From the NCBI GenBank assembly GCA_030867875.1, contig JAOWCC010000436.1, positions 1-64,000 of the forward strand: a stretch of 64,000 nucleotides of DNA, written 5' to 3'. This document shows, in pieces, positions 10,340 to 23,869 of this stretch. The stretch is from Actinernus sp. WN-2022. Lineage: Eukaryota; Cnidaria; Anthozoa; Actiniaria; Actinernidae. The notes under the pieces were generated by a model. The model was given only the letters and a program-made list of their open reading frames with translations. It was not told the DNA's origin and did not search any database. The translations under genes and the position numbers were made by a program. How positions within the stretch are numbered: the stretch's first letter is position 1; the number at the start of each line of letters is the position of its first letter.

Positions 10340-13300
10340 ACTCAAAATACGGGAAATTCCATCATTTAAACTTAATCTACGGGAATAGAACGTTGTATTG
10401 CCGAATAGTGCATCGAAATCCATTAAAAGGTCGAGAAATGGCGCCACTTTGAAATTTAGGTCACACAAGTAACTTTGACAGATTAAGGTTAGGTTAGAAA
10501 AACGCGATTTTCTGGCATTTCTACTCAAAATACGGGAAAATTCCATCATTTAAACTTAATCTACGGGAATAGAACGTTGTATTGCCGAATAGTGCATCGA
10601 AATCCATTAAAAGGTCGAGAAATGGCGCCACTTTGAAATTTAGGTCACACAAGTAACTTTGACAGATTAGGGTTAGGTTAGAAAAAACGCGATTTTCTGG
10701 CATTTCTACTCAAAATACGGAAAATTCCATCATTTAAACTTAATCTACGGGAATAGAACGTTGTATTGCCGAATAGTGCATCGAAATCCATTAAAAGGTC
10801 GAGAAATGGCGCCACTTTGAAATTTAGGTCACACAAGTAACTTTGACAGATTAAGGTTAGGTTAGAAAAACGCGATTTTCTGGCATTTCTACTCAAAATA
10901 CGGGAAAATTCCATCATTTAAACTTAATCTACGGGAATAGAACGTTGTATTGCCGAATAGTGCATCGAAATCCATTAAAAGGTCGAGAAATGGCGCCACT
11001 TTGAAATTTAGGTCACACAAGTAACTTTGACAGATTAAGGTTAGGTTAGAAAAACGCGATTTTCTGGCATTTCTACTCAAAATACGGGAAAATTCCATCA
11101 TTTAAACTTAATCTACGGGAATAGAACGTTGTATTGCCGAATAGTGCATCGAAATCCATTAAAAGGTCGAGAAATGGCGCCACTTTGAAATTTAGGTCAC
11201 ACAAGTAACTTTGACAGATTAAGGTTAGGTTAGAAAAACGCGATTTTCTGGCATTTCTACTCAAAATACGGGAAAATTCCATCATTTAAACTTAATCTAC
11301 GGGAATAGAACGTTGTATTGCCGAATAGTGCATCGAAATCCATTAAAAGGTCGAGAAATGGCGCCACTTTGAAATTTAGGTCACACAAGTAACTTTGACA
11401 GATTAAGGTTAGGTTAGAAAAACGCGATTTTCTGGCATTTCTACTCAAAATACGGGAAAATTCCATCATTTAAACTTAATCTACGGGAATAGAACGTTGT
11501 ATTGCCGAATAGTGCATCGAAATCCATTAAAAGGTCGAGAAATGGCGCCACTTTGAAATTTAGGTCACACAAGTAACTTTGACAGATTAAGGTTAGGTTA
11601 GAAAAACGCGATTTTCTGGCATTTCTACTCAAAATACGGGAAAATTCCATCATTTAAACTTAATCTACGGGAATAGAACGTTGTATTGCCGAATAGTGCA
11701 TCGAAATCCATTAAAAGGTCGAGAAATGGCGCCACTTTGAAATTTAGGTCACACAAGTAACTTTGACAGATTAAGGTTAGGTTAGAAAAACGCGATTTTC
11801 TGGCATTTCTACTCAAAATACGGGAAAATTCCATCATTTAAACTTAATCTACGGGAATAGAACGTTGTATTGCCGAATAGTGCATCGAAATCCATTAAAA
11901 GGTCGAGAAATGGCGCCACTTTGAAATTTAGGTCACACAAGTAACTTTGACAGATTAAGGTTAGGTTAGAAAAACGCGATTTTCTGGCATTTCTACTCAA
12001 AATACGGGAAAATTCCATCGATTTAAACTTAATCTACGGGAATAGAACGTTGTATTGCCGAATAGTGCATCGAAATCCATTAAAAGGTCGAGAAATGGCG
12101 CCACTTTGAAATTTAGGTCACACAAGTAACTTTGACAGATTAAGGTTAGGTTAGAAAAAACGCGATTTTCTGCATTTCTACTCAAAATACGGGGAAATTC
12201 CATCATTTAAACTTAATCTACGGGAATAGAACGTTGTATTGCCGAATAGTGCATCGAAATCCATTAAAAGGTCGAGAAATGGCGCCACTTTGAAATTTAG
12301 GTCACACAAGTAACTTTGACAGATTAAGGTTAGGTTAGAAAAACGCGATTTTCTGGCATTTCTACTCAAAATACGGGAAATTCCATCATTTAAACTTAAT
12401 CTACGGGAATAGAACGTTGTATTGCCGAATAGTGCATCGAAATCCATTAAAAGGTCGAGAAATGGCGCCACTTTGAAATTTAGGTCACACAAGTAACTTT
12501 GACAGATTAAGGTTAGGTTAGAAAAACGCGATTTTCTGGCATTTCTACTCAAAATACGGGAAATTCCATCATTTAAACTTAATCTACGGGAATAGAACGT
12601 TGTATTGCCGAATAGTGCATCGAAATCCATTAAAAGGTCGAGAAATGGCGCCACTTTGAAATTTAGGTCACACAAGTAACTTTGACAGATTAAGGTTAGG
12701 TTAGAAAAACGCGATTTTCTGGCATTTCTACTCAAAATACGGGAAAATTCCATCATTTAAACTTAATCTACGGGAATAGAACGTTGTATTGCCGAATAGT
12801 GCATCGAAATCCATTAAAAGGTCGAGAAATGGCGCCACTTTGAAATTTAGGTCACACAAGTAACTTTGACAGATTAAGGGTTAGGTTAGAAAAACGCGAT
12901 TTTCTGGCATTTCTACTCAAAATACGGGAAAATTCCATCATTTAAACTTAATCTACGGGAATAGAACGTTGTATTGCCGAATAGTGCATCGAAATCCATT
13001 AAAAGGTCGAGAAATGGCGCCACTTTGAAATTTAGGTCACACAAGTAACTTTGACAGATTAAGGTTAGGTTAGAAAAACGCGATTTTCTGGCATTTCTAC
13101 TCAAAATACGGGAAAATTCCATCATTTAAACTTAATCTACGGGAATAGAACGTTGTATTGCCGAATAGTGCATCGAAATCCATTAAAAGGTCGAGAAATG
13201 GCGCCACTTTGAAATTTAGGTCACACAAGTAACTTTGACAGATTAAGGTTAGGTTAGAAAAACGCGATTTTCTGGCATTTCTACTCAAAATACGGGAAAA

Positions 13301-16300
13301 TTCCATCATTTAAACTTAATCTACGGGAATAGAACGTTGTATTGCCGAATAGTGCATCGAAATCCATTAAAAGGTCGAGAAATGGCGCCACTTTGAAATT
13401 TAGGTCACACAAGTAACTTTGACAGATTAAGGTTAGGTTAGAAAAACGCGATTTTCTGGCATTTCTACTCAAAATACGGGAAAATTCCATCATTTAAACT
13501 TAATCTACGGGAATAGAACGTTGTATTGCCGAATAGTGCATCGAAATCCATTAAAAGGTCGAGAAATGGCGCCACTTTGAAATTTAGGTCACACAAGTAA
13601 CTTTGACAGATTAAGGTTAGGTTAGAAAAAACGCGATTTTCTGGCATTTCTACTCAAAATACGGGAAAATTCCATCATTTAAACTTAATCTACGGGAATA
13701 GAACGTTGTATTGCCGAATAGTGCATCGAAATCCATTAAAAGGTCGATAAATGGCGCCACTTTGAAATTTAGGTCACACAAGTAACTTTGACAGATTAAG
13801 GTTAGGTTAGAAAAACGCGATTTTCTGGCATTTCTACTCAAAATACGGGAAAATTCCATCATTTAAACTTAATCTACGGGAATAGAACGTTGTATTGCCG
13901 AATAGTGCATCGAAATCCATTAAAAGGTCGAGAAATGGCGCCACTTTGAAATTTAGGTCACACAAGTAACTTTGACAGATTAAGGTTAGGTTAGAAAAAC
14001 GCGATTTTCTGGCATTTCTACTCAAAATACGGGAAAATTCCATCATTTAAACTTAATCTACGGGAATAGAACGTTGTATTGCCGAATAGTGCATCGAAAT
14101 CCATTAAAAGGTCGAGAAATGGCGCCACTTTGAAATTTAGGTCACACAAGTAACTTTGACAGATTAAGGTTAGGTTAGAAAAACGCGATTTTCTGGCATT
14201 TCTACTCAAAATACGGGAAAATTCCATCATTTAAACTTAATCTACGGGAATAGAACGTTGTATTGCCGAATAGTGCATCGAAATCCATTAAAAGGTCGAG
14301 AAATGGCGCCACTTTGAAATTTAGGTCACACAAGTAACTTTGACAGATTAAGGTTAGGTTAGAAAAACGCGATTTTCTGGCATTTCTACTCAAAATACGG
14401 GAAAATTCCATCATTTAAACTTAATCTACGGGAATAGAACGTTGTATTGCCGAATAGTGCATCGAAATCCATTAAAAGGTCGAGAAATGGCGCCACTTTG
14501 AAATTTAGGTCACACAAGTAACTTTGACAGATTAAGGTTAGGTTAGAAAAAACGCGATTTTCTGGCATTTCTACTCAAAATACGGGAAAATTCCATCATT
14601 TAAACTTAATCTACGGGAATAGAACGTTGTATTGCCGAATAGTGCATCGAAATCCATTAAAAGGTCGAGAAATGGCGCCACTTTGAAATTTAGGTCACAC
14701 AAGTAACTTTGACAGATTAAGGTTAGGTTAGAAAAACGCGATTTTCTGGCATTTCTACTCAAAATACGGGAAAATTCCATCATTTAAACTTAATCTACGG
14801 GAATAGAACGTTGTATTGCCGAATAGTGCATCGAAATCCATTAAAAGGTCGAGAAATGGCGCCACTTTGAAATTTAGGTCACACAAGTAACTTTGACAGA
14901 TTAAGGTTAGGTTAGAAAAACGCGATTTTCTGGCATTTCTACTCAAAATACGGGAAAATTCCATCATTTAAACTTAATCTACGGGAATAGAACGTTGTAT
15001 TGCCGAATAGTGCATCGAAATCCATTAAAAGGTCGAGAAATGGCGCCACTTTGAAATTTAGGTCACACAAGTAACTTTGACAGATTAAGTGTTAGGTTAG
15101 AAAAACGCGATTTTCTGGCATTTCTACTCAAAATACGGGAAAATTCCATCATTTAAACTTAATCTACGGGAATAGAACGTTGTATTGCCGAATAGTGCAT
15201 CGAAATCCATTAAAAGGTCGAGAAATGGCGCCACTTTGAAATTTAGGTCACACAAGTAACTTTGACAGATTAAGGTTAGGTAGAAAAAACGCGATTTTCT
15301 GGCATTTCTACTCAAAATACGGGAAAATTCCATCATTTAAACTTAATCTACGGGAATAGAACGTTGTATTGCCGAATAGTGCATCGAAATCCATTAAAAG
15401 GTCGAGAAATGGCGCCACTTTGAAATTTAGGTCACACAAGTAACTTTGACAGATTAAGGTTAGGTTAGAAAAACGCGATTTTCTGGCATTTCTACTCAAA
15501 TACGGGAAAATTCCATCATTTAAACTTAATCTACGGGAATAGAACGTTGTATTGCCGAATAGTGCATCGAAATCCATTAAAAGGTCGAGAAATGGCGCCA
15601 CTTTGAAATTTAGGTCACACAAGTAACTTTGACAGATTAAGGTTAGGTTAGAAAAACGCGATTTTCTGGCATTTCTACTCAAAATACGGGGAAATTCCAT
15701 CATTTAAACTTAATCTACGGGAATAGAACGTTGTATTGCCGAATAGTGCATCGAAATCCATTAAAAGGTCGAGAAATGGCGCCACTTTGAAATTTAGGTC
15801 ACACAAGTAACTTTGACAGATTAGGTTAGGTTAGAAAAACGCGATTTTCTGGCATTTCTACTCAAAATACGGGAAAATTCCATCATTTAAACTTAATCTA
15901 CGGGAATAGAACGTTGTATTGCCGAATAGTGCATCGAAATCCATTAAAAGGTCGAGAAATGGCGCCACTTTGAAATTTAGGTCACACAAGTAACTTTGAC
16001 AGATTAAGGTTAGGTTAGAAAAACGCGATTTTCTGGCATTTCTACTCAAAATACGGGAAAATTCCATCATTTAAACTTAATCTACGGGAATAGAACGTTG
16101 TATTGCCGAATAGTGCATCGAAATCCATTAAAAGGTCGAGAAATGGCGCCACTTTGAAATTTAGGTCACACAAGTAACTTTGACAGATTAAGGTTAGGTT
16201 AGAAAAACGCGATTTTCTGGCATTTCTACTCAAAATACGGGGAAAATTCCATCATTTAAACTTAATCTACGGGAATAGAACGTTGTATTGCCGAATAGTG

Positions 16301-19300
16301 CATCGAAATCCATTAAAACGGTCGAGAAATGGCGCCACTTTGAAATTTAGGTCACACAAGTAACTTTGACAGATTAAGGTTAGGTTAGAAAAACGCGATT
16401 TTCTGGGCATTTCTACTCAAAATACGGAAAATTCCATCATTTAAACTTAATCTACGGGAATAGAACGTTGTATTGCCGAATAGTGCATCGAAATCCATTA
16501 AAAGGTCGAGAAATGGCGCCACTTTGAAATTTAGGTCACACAAGTAACTTTGACAGATTAAGGTTAGGTTAGAAAAACGCGATTTTCTGGCATTTCTACT
16601 CAAAATACGGGAAAATTCCATCATTTAAACTTAATCTACGGGAATAGAACGTTGTATTGCCGAATAGTGCATCGAAATCCATTAAAGGTCGAGAAATGGC
16701 GCCACTTTGAAATTTAGGTCACACAAGTAACTTTGACAGATTAAGGTTAGGTTAGAAAAACGCGATTTTCTGGCATTTCTACTCAAAATACGGGAAAATT
16801 CCATCATTTAAACTTAATCTACGGGAATAGAACGTTGTATTGCCGAATAGTGCATCGAAATCCATTAAAAGGTCGAGAAATGGCGCCACTTTGAAATTTA
16901 GGTCACACAAGTAACTTTGACAGATTAAGGTTAGGTTAGAAAAACGCGATTTTCTGGCATTTCTACTCAAAATACGGGAAAATTCCATCATTTAAACTTA
17001 ATCTACGGGAATAGAACGTTGTATTGCCGAATAGTGCATCGAAATCCATTAAAAGGTCGAGAAATGGCGCCACTTTGAAATTTAGGTCACACAAGTAACT
17101 TTGACAGATTAAGGTTAGGTTAGAAAAACGCGATTTTCTGGCATTTCTACTCAAAATACGGGAAAATTCCATCATTTAAACTTAATCTACGGGAATAGAA
17201 CGTTGTATTGCCGAATAGTGCATCGAAATCCATTAAAAGGTCGAGAAATGGCGCCACTTTGAAATTTAGGTCACACAAGTAACTTTGACAGATTAAGGTT
17301 AGGTTAGAAAAACGCGATTTTCTGGCATTTCTACTCAAAATACGGGAAAATTCCATCATTTAAACTTAATCTACGGGAATAGAACGTTGTATTGCCGAAT
17401 AGTGCATCGAAATCCATTAAAAGGTCGAGAAATGGCGCCACTTTGAAATTTAGGTCACACAAGTAACTTTGACAGATTAAGGTTAGGTTAGAAAAACGCG
17501 ATTTTCTGGCATTTCTACTCAAAATACGGGAAAATTCCATCATTTAAACTTAATCTACGGGAATAGAACGTTGTATTGCCGAATAGTGCATCGAAATCCA
17601 TTAAAAGGTCGAGAAATGGCGCCACTTTGAAATTTAGGTCACACAAGTAACTTTGACAGATTAAGGTTAGGTTAGAAAAACGCGATTTTCTGGCATTTCT
17701 ACTCAAAATACGGGAAAATTCCATCATTTAAACTTAATCTACGGGAATAGAACGTTGTATTGCCGAATAGTGCATCGAAATCCATTAAAAGGTCGAGAAA
17801 TGGCGCCACTTTGAAATTTAGGTCACACAAGTAACTTTGACAGATTAGTGTTAGGTTAGAAAAACGCGATTTTCTGGCATTTCTACTCAAAATACGGGAA
17901 AATTCCATCATTTAAACTTAATCTACGGGAATAGAACGTTGTATTGCCGAATAGTGCATCGAAATCCATTAAAAGGTCGAGAAATGGCGCCACTTTGAAA
18001 TTTAGGTCACACAAGTAACTTTGACAGATTAAGGTTAGGTTAGAAAAACGCGATTTTCTGGCATTTCTACTCAAAATACGGGGAAATTCCATCATTTAAA
18101 CTTAATCTACGGGAATAGAACGTTGTATTGCCGAATAGTGCATCGAAATCCATTAAAAGGTCGAGAAATGGCGCCACTTTGAAATTTAGGTCACACAAGT
18201 AACTTTGACAGATTAAGGTTAGGTTAGAAAAACGCGATTTTCTGGCATTTCTACTCAAAATACGGGAAAATTCCATCATTTAAACTTAATCTACGGAATA
18301 GAACGTTGTATTGCCGAATAGTGCATCGAAATCCATTAAAAGGTCGAGAAATGGCGCCACTTTGAAATTTAGGTCACACAAGTAACTTTGACAGATTAAG
18401 GTTAGGTTAGAAAAACGCGATTTTCTGGCATTTCTACTCAAAATACGGGGAAAATTCCATCATTTAAACTTAATCTACGGGAATAGAACGTTGTATTGCC
18501 GAATAGTGCATCGAAATCCATTAAAAGGTCGAGAAATGGCGCCACTTTGAAATTTAGGTCACACAAGTAACTTTGACAGATTAAGGTTAGGTTAGAAAAA
18601 CGCGATTTTCTGGCATTTCTACTCAAAATACGGGAAAATTCCATCATTTAAACTTAATCTACGGGAATAGAACGTTGTATTGCCGAATAGTGCATCGAAA
18701 TCCATTAAAAGGTCGAGAAATGGCGCCACTTTGAAATTTAGGTCACACAAGTAACTTTGACAGATTAAGTGTTAGGTTAGAAAAACGCGATTTTCTGGCA
18801 TTTCTACTCAAAATATCGGGAAAATTCCATCATTTAAACTTAATCTACGGGAATAGAACGTTGTATTGCCGAATAGTGCATCGAAATCCATTAAAAGGTC
18901 GATAAATGGCGCCACTTTGAAATTTAGGTCACACAAGTAACTTTGACAGATTAAGGTTAGGTTAGAAAAACGCGATTTTCTGGCATTTCTACTCAAAATA
19001 CGGGAAAATTCCATCATTTAAACTTAATCTACGGGAATAGAACGTTGTATTGCCGAATAGTGCATCGAAATCCATTAAAAGGTCGATAAATGGCGCCACT
19101 TTGAAATTTAGGTCACACAAGTAACTTTGACAGATTAAGGTTAGGTTAGAAAAACGCGATTTTCTGGCATTTCTACTCAAAATACGGGGAAAATTCCATC
19201 ATTTAAACTTAATCTACGGGAATAGAACGTTGTATTGCCGAATAGTGCATCGAAATCCATTAAAAGGTCGAGAAATGGCGCCACTTTGAAATTTAGGTCA

Positions 19301-22300
19301 CACAAGTAACTTTGACAGATTAAGGTTAGGTTAGAAAAACGCGATTTTCTGGCATTTCTACTCAAAATACGGGAAAATTCCATCATTTAAACTTAATCTA
19401 CGGGAATAGAACGTTGTATTGCCGAATAGTGCATCGAAATCCATTAAAAGGTCGATAAATGGCGCCACTTTGAAATTTAGGTCACACAAGTAACTTTGAC
19501 AGATTAAGGTTAGGTTAGAAAAACGCGATTTTCTGGCATTTCTACTCAAAATACGGGAAAATTCCATCATTTAAACTTAATCTACGGGAATAGAACGTTG
19601 TATTGCCGAATAGTGCATCGAAATCCATTAAAAGGTCGATAAATGGCGCCACTTTGAAATTTAGGTCACACAAGTAACTTTGACAGATTAAGGTTAGGTT
19701 AGAAAAACGCGATTTTCTGGCATTTCTACTCAAAATACGGGGAAAATTCCATCATTTAAACTTAATCTACGGGAATAGAACGTTGTATTGCCGAATAGTG
19801 CATCGAAATCCATTAAAAGGTCGAGAAATGGCGCCACTTTGAAATTTAGGTCACACAAGTAACTTTGACAGATTAAGGTTAGGTTAGAAAAACGCGATTT
19901 TCTGGCATTTCTACTCAAAATACGGGAAAATTCCATCATTTAAACTTAATCTACGGGAATAGAACGTTGTATTGCCGAATAGTGCATCGAAATCCATTAA
20001 AAGGTCGAGAAATGGCGCCACTTTGAAATTTAGGTCACACAAGTAACTTTGACAGATTAAGGTTAGGTTAGAAAAACGCGATTTTCTGGCATTTCTACTC
20101 AAAATACGGGAAAATTCCATCATTTAAACTTAATCTACGGGAATAGAACGTTGTATTGCCGAATAGTGCATCGAAATCCATTAAAAGGTCGAGAAATGGC
20201 GCCACTTTGAAATTTAGGTCACACAAGTAACTTTGACAGATTAAGGTTAGGTTAGAAAAACGCGATTTTCTGGCATTTCTACTCAAAATACGGGAAAATT
20301 CCATCATTTAAACTTAATCTACGGGAATAGAACGTTGTATTGCCGAATAGTGCATCGAAATCCATTAAAAGGTCGAGAAATGGCGCCACTTTGAAATTTA
20401 GGTCACACAAGTAACTTTGACAGATTAAGGTTAGGTTAGAAAAACGCGATTTTCTGGCATTTCTACTCAAAATACGGGGAAAATTCCATCATTTAAACTT
20501 AATCTACGGGAATAGAACGTTGTATTGCCGAATAGTGCATCGAAATCCATTAAAAGGTCGAGAAATGGCGCCACTTTGAAATTTAGGTCACACAAGTAAC
20601 TTTGACAGATTAGTGTTAGGTTAGAAAAACGCGATTTTCTGGCATTTCTACTCAAAATACGGGAAAATTCCATCATTTAAACTTAATCTACGGGAATAGA
20701 ACGTTGTATTGCCGAATAGTGCATCGAAATCCATTAAAAGGTCGAGAAATGGCGCCACTTTGAAATTTAGGTCACACAAGTAACTTTGACAGATTAAGGT
20801 TAGGTTAGAAAAACGCGATTTTCTGGCATTTCTACTCAAAATACGGGGAAATTCCATCATTTAAACTTAATCTACGGGAATAGAACGTTGTATTGCCGAA
20901 TAGTGCATCGAAATCCATTAAAAGGTCGAGAAATGGCGCCACTTTGAAATTTAGGTCACACAAGTAACTTTGACAGATTAAGGTTAGGTTAGAAAAACGC
21001 GATTTTCTGGCATTTCTACTCAAAATACGGGAAAATTCCATCATTTAAACTTAATCTACGGGAATAGAACGTTGTATTGCCGAATAGTGCATCGAAATCC
21101 ATTAAAAGGTCGAGAAATGGCGCCACTTTGAAATTTAGGTCACACAAGTAACTTTGACAGATTAAGGTTAGGTTAGAAAAACGCGATTTTCTGGCATTTC
21201 TACTCAAAATACGGGAAAATTCCATCATTTAAACTTAATCTACGGAATAGAACGTTGTATTGCCGAATAGTGCATCGAAATCCATTAAAAGGTCGAGAAA
21301 TGGCGCCACTTTGAAATTTAGGTCACACAAGTAACTTTGACAGATTAAGGTTAGGTTAGAAAAACGCGATTTTCTGGCATTTCTACTCAAAATACGGGAA
21401 AAATTCCATCATTTAAACTTAATCTACGGGAATAGAACGTTGTATTGCCGAATAGTGCATCGAAATCCATTAAAAGGTCGAGAAATGGCGCCACTTTGAA
21501 ATTTAGGTCACACAAGTAACTTTGACAGATTAAGGTTAGGTTAGAAAAACGCGATTTTCTGGCATTTCTACTCAAAATACGGGAAAATTCCATCATTTAA
21601 ACTTAATCTACGGGAATAGAACGTTGTATTGCCGAATAGTGCATCGAAATCCATTAAAAGGTCGAGAAATGGCGCCACTTTGAAATTAGGTCACACAAGT
21701 AACTTTGACAGATTAGTGTTAGGTTAGAAAAAACGCGATTTTCTGGCATTTCTACTCAAAATACGGGAAAATTCCATCATTTAAACTTAATCTACGGGAA
21801 TAGAACGTTGTATTGCCGAATAGTGCATCGAAATCCATTAAAAGGTCGAGAAATGGCGCCACTTTGAAATTTAGGTCACACAAGTAACTTTGACAGATTA
21901 AGGTTAGGTTAGAAAAACGCGATTTTCTGGCATTTCTACTCAAAATACGGGGAAAATCCATCATTTAAACTTAATCTACGGGAATAGAACGTTGTATTGC
22001 CGAATAGTGCATCGAAAATCCATTAAAAGGTCGAGAAATGGCGCCACTTTGAAATTTAGGTCACACAAGTAACTTTGACAGATTAAGGTTAGGTTAGAAA
22101 AACGCGATTTTCTGGCATTTCTACTCAAAATACGGGAAAATTCCATCATTTAAACTTAATCTACGGGAATAGAACGTTGTATTGCCGAATAGTGCATCGA
22201 AATCCATTAAAAGGTCGAGAAATGGCGCCACTTTGAAATTTAGGTCACACAAGTAACTTTGACAGATTAAGGTTAGGTTAGAAAAACGCGATTTTCTGGC

Positions 22301-22620
22301 ATTTCTACTCAAAATACGGGAAAATTCCATCATTTAAACTTAATCTACGGGAATAGAACGTTGTATTGCCGAATAGTGCATCGAAATCCATTAAAAGGTC
22401 GAGAAATGGCGCCACTTTGAAATTTAGGTCACACAAGTAACTTTGACAGATTAAGGTTAGGTTAGAAAAACGCGATTTTCTGGCATTTCTACTCAAAATA
22501 CGGGAAAATTCCATCATTTAAACTTAATCTACGGGAATAGAACGTTGTATTGCGCCGAATAGTGCATCGAAATCCATTAAAAGGTCGAGAAATGGCGCCA
22601 CTTTGAAAATTTAGGTCACA
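10340..22620. other. Zone of clustered 1-bp indels in about 67 A monomers
   Basis: I count 35 insertion or deletion events here, nearly all single bases. Examples are GGGAAATTCC near 10351, 12377 and 12560; GAAAAAACGC near 10681, 13626, 14547 and 21729; CTACGGAATA near 18295 and 21245; and TTGCGCCG near 22552. Their signed sum, plus one insertion near 6806, equals the measured length excess of the run. The other 222 monomers show only the one near 6806. Either old diverged copies or poorly corrected consensus could explain this. Confidence 0.88.
18780..19885. repeat. Three-monomer sub-repeat (about 553 bp), two copies
   Basis: Two successive GATAAA monomers followed by one GAGAAA monomer that begins with CGGGGAAAATT occur at 18.8-19.2 kb (GATAAA near 18901 and 19083, insertion near 19188). 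The pattern repeats at 19.36-19.75 kb (GATAAA near 19453 and 19637, insertion near 19741). The shared 1-bp insertion was copied with the block, so at least some indels of this zone are inherited changes and not read errors. Confidence 0.7.
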
Positions 22621-22794
22621 CAAGTAACTTTGACAGATTAAGGTTAGGTTAGAAAAACGCGATTTTCTGGCATTTCTACTCAAAATACGGGAAAATTCCA
22701 TCATTTAAACTTAATCTACGGGAATAGAACGTTGTATTGCCGAATAGTGCATCGAAATCCATTAAAAGGTCGAGAAATGGCGCCACTTTGAAAT

Positions 22795-23128
22795 TGTTGA
22801 ACTCATCCTGCCCACCACCCCCCCCCCCCCCTCCCCTCCGCCCTCCCTCCTAAAGTACCTAGAGATGAATTACGGGATCGAAAGTGCACAAAAGTCTTAA
22901 ACTGTCATTTGCCCTTTCATAATAACGCTAAAAATACGAGCTACTGGCTTTTAAAGCTTAGAGGCACACAAGAATCTTGTGTGCCTTTAAGCTTTAAAAG
23001 CCAGTAACTCGTGTTTTTGCCGTTTTCTAGAAACAGCAAATGGCAGTTGAAGACTTTTCTGGCCTTTCTATCCCATAATTGACTTGTCTTAGATTTATCC
23101 CATAATTTCTTAATTTGAGAGCTAGAGG
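22795..23128. repeat. B cassette S6, short form
   Basis: 334 bp, C-run of 14. First B after the 104-monomer run. Confidence 0.95.
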
Positions 23129-23469
23129 TTAGTGTTAGGTTAGAAAAACGCTATTTTCTGGCATTTCTACTCAAAATACGGGAAAATTCCATCATTTAAA
23201 CTTAATCTACGGGAATAGAACGTTGTATTGCCGAATAGTGCATCGAAATCCATTAAAAGGTCGAGAAATGGCGCCACTTTGAAATTTAGGTCACACAAGT
23301 AACTTTGACAGATTAGTGTTAGGTTAGAAAAACGCGATTTTCTGGCATTTCTACTCAAAATACGGGGAAATTCCATCATTTAAACTTAATCTACGGGAAT
23401 AGAACGTTGTATTGCCGAATAGTGCATCGAAATCCATTAAAAGGTCGAGAAATGGCGCCACTTTGAAAT
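23129..23469. repeat. A-monomer run, 2 copies (S6 to L7)
   Basis: S-2-L module with CGGGGAAATT near 23364 in the second monomer. Confidence 0.95.
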
Positions 23470-23869
23470 TGTTGAACTCATCCTGCCCACCACCCCCCCC
23501 CCCCCCCCTCCCCTCCGCCCTCCCTCCTAAAGTACCTAGAGATGAATTACGGGATCGAAAGTGCACAAAAGTCTTAAACTGTCATTTGCCCTTTCATAAT
23601 AACGCTAAAAATACGAGCTACTGGCTTTTAAAGCTTAGAGGCACACAAGATCTAGCATGTTTTCACAAAAGGGGGTGTTAGGTTCTAAGGGTCCTTTTCT
23701 GAAAACAGCCTAGATCTTGTGTGCCTTTAAGCTTTAAAAGCCAGTAACTCGTGTTTTTGCCGTTTTCTAGAAACAGCAAATGGCAGTTGAAGACTTTTCC
23801 TGGCCTTTCTATCCCATAATTGACTTGTCTTAGATTTATCCCATAATTTCTTAATTTGAGAGCTAGAGG
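23470..23869. repeat. B cassette L7, long form
   Basis: 400 bp, C-run of 16. One extra C near 23800 (CTTTTCCTGG) is one of only two indels found in B outside the C-run. Confidence 0.95.

Larger units (their letters stand above)
3675..22794. repeat. Longest A-monomer run, 104 copies (S5 to S6)
   Basis: GGCGCC positions from 3816 to 22779 give 103 intervals with a net 11 bp of insertions. It opens with TATGGG (near 3907), GATAAA (near 3993) and AACATT (near 4503), which are the variants also seen at 27.97-28.57 kb. CGGGGAAATT recurs near 4277, 5381 and 6485, one monomer after TTAGTGTTAGG at 5148 and 6068. The part from about 7.0 to 9.4 kb is almost invariant; the part from 10.34 to 22.62 kb is full of 1-bp indels. 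No B cassette or other insert occurs in the run. Confidence 0.96.

Noticed and set aside
14755..15336. Separate repeat families suggested by monomers of 183, 185 or 186 bp
   Set aside because: They differ from the 184-bp monomer by single-base indels only and belong to the same family.
3675..22794. CRISPR array
   Set aside because: There are no unique spacers. Repeats are 184 bp and contiguous, and no cas-like gene is present.
3675..22794. Interstitial telomere array
   Set aside because: Only two to three TTAGG steps occur per monomer; there is no run of perfect telomere repeats.
23412..23681. Plus-strand frame of about 89 codons across A, the C-run (poly-proline) and the B hairpin, also at 52925, 54522, 57526, 58936 and 60532
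   Set aside because: It depends on C-run length, stays open only in some copies, and ends within the hairpin; it is a by-product of the repeat.
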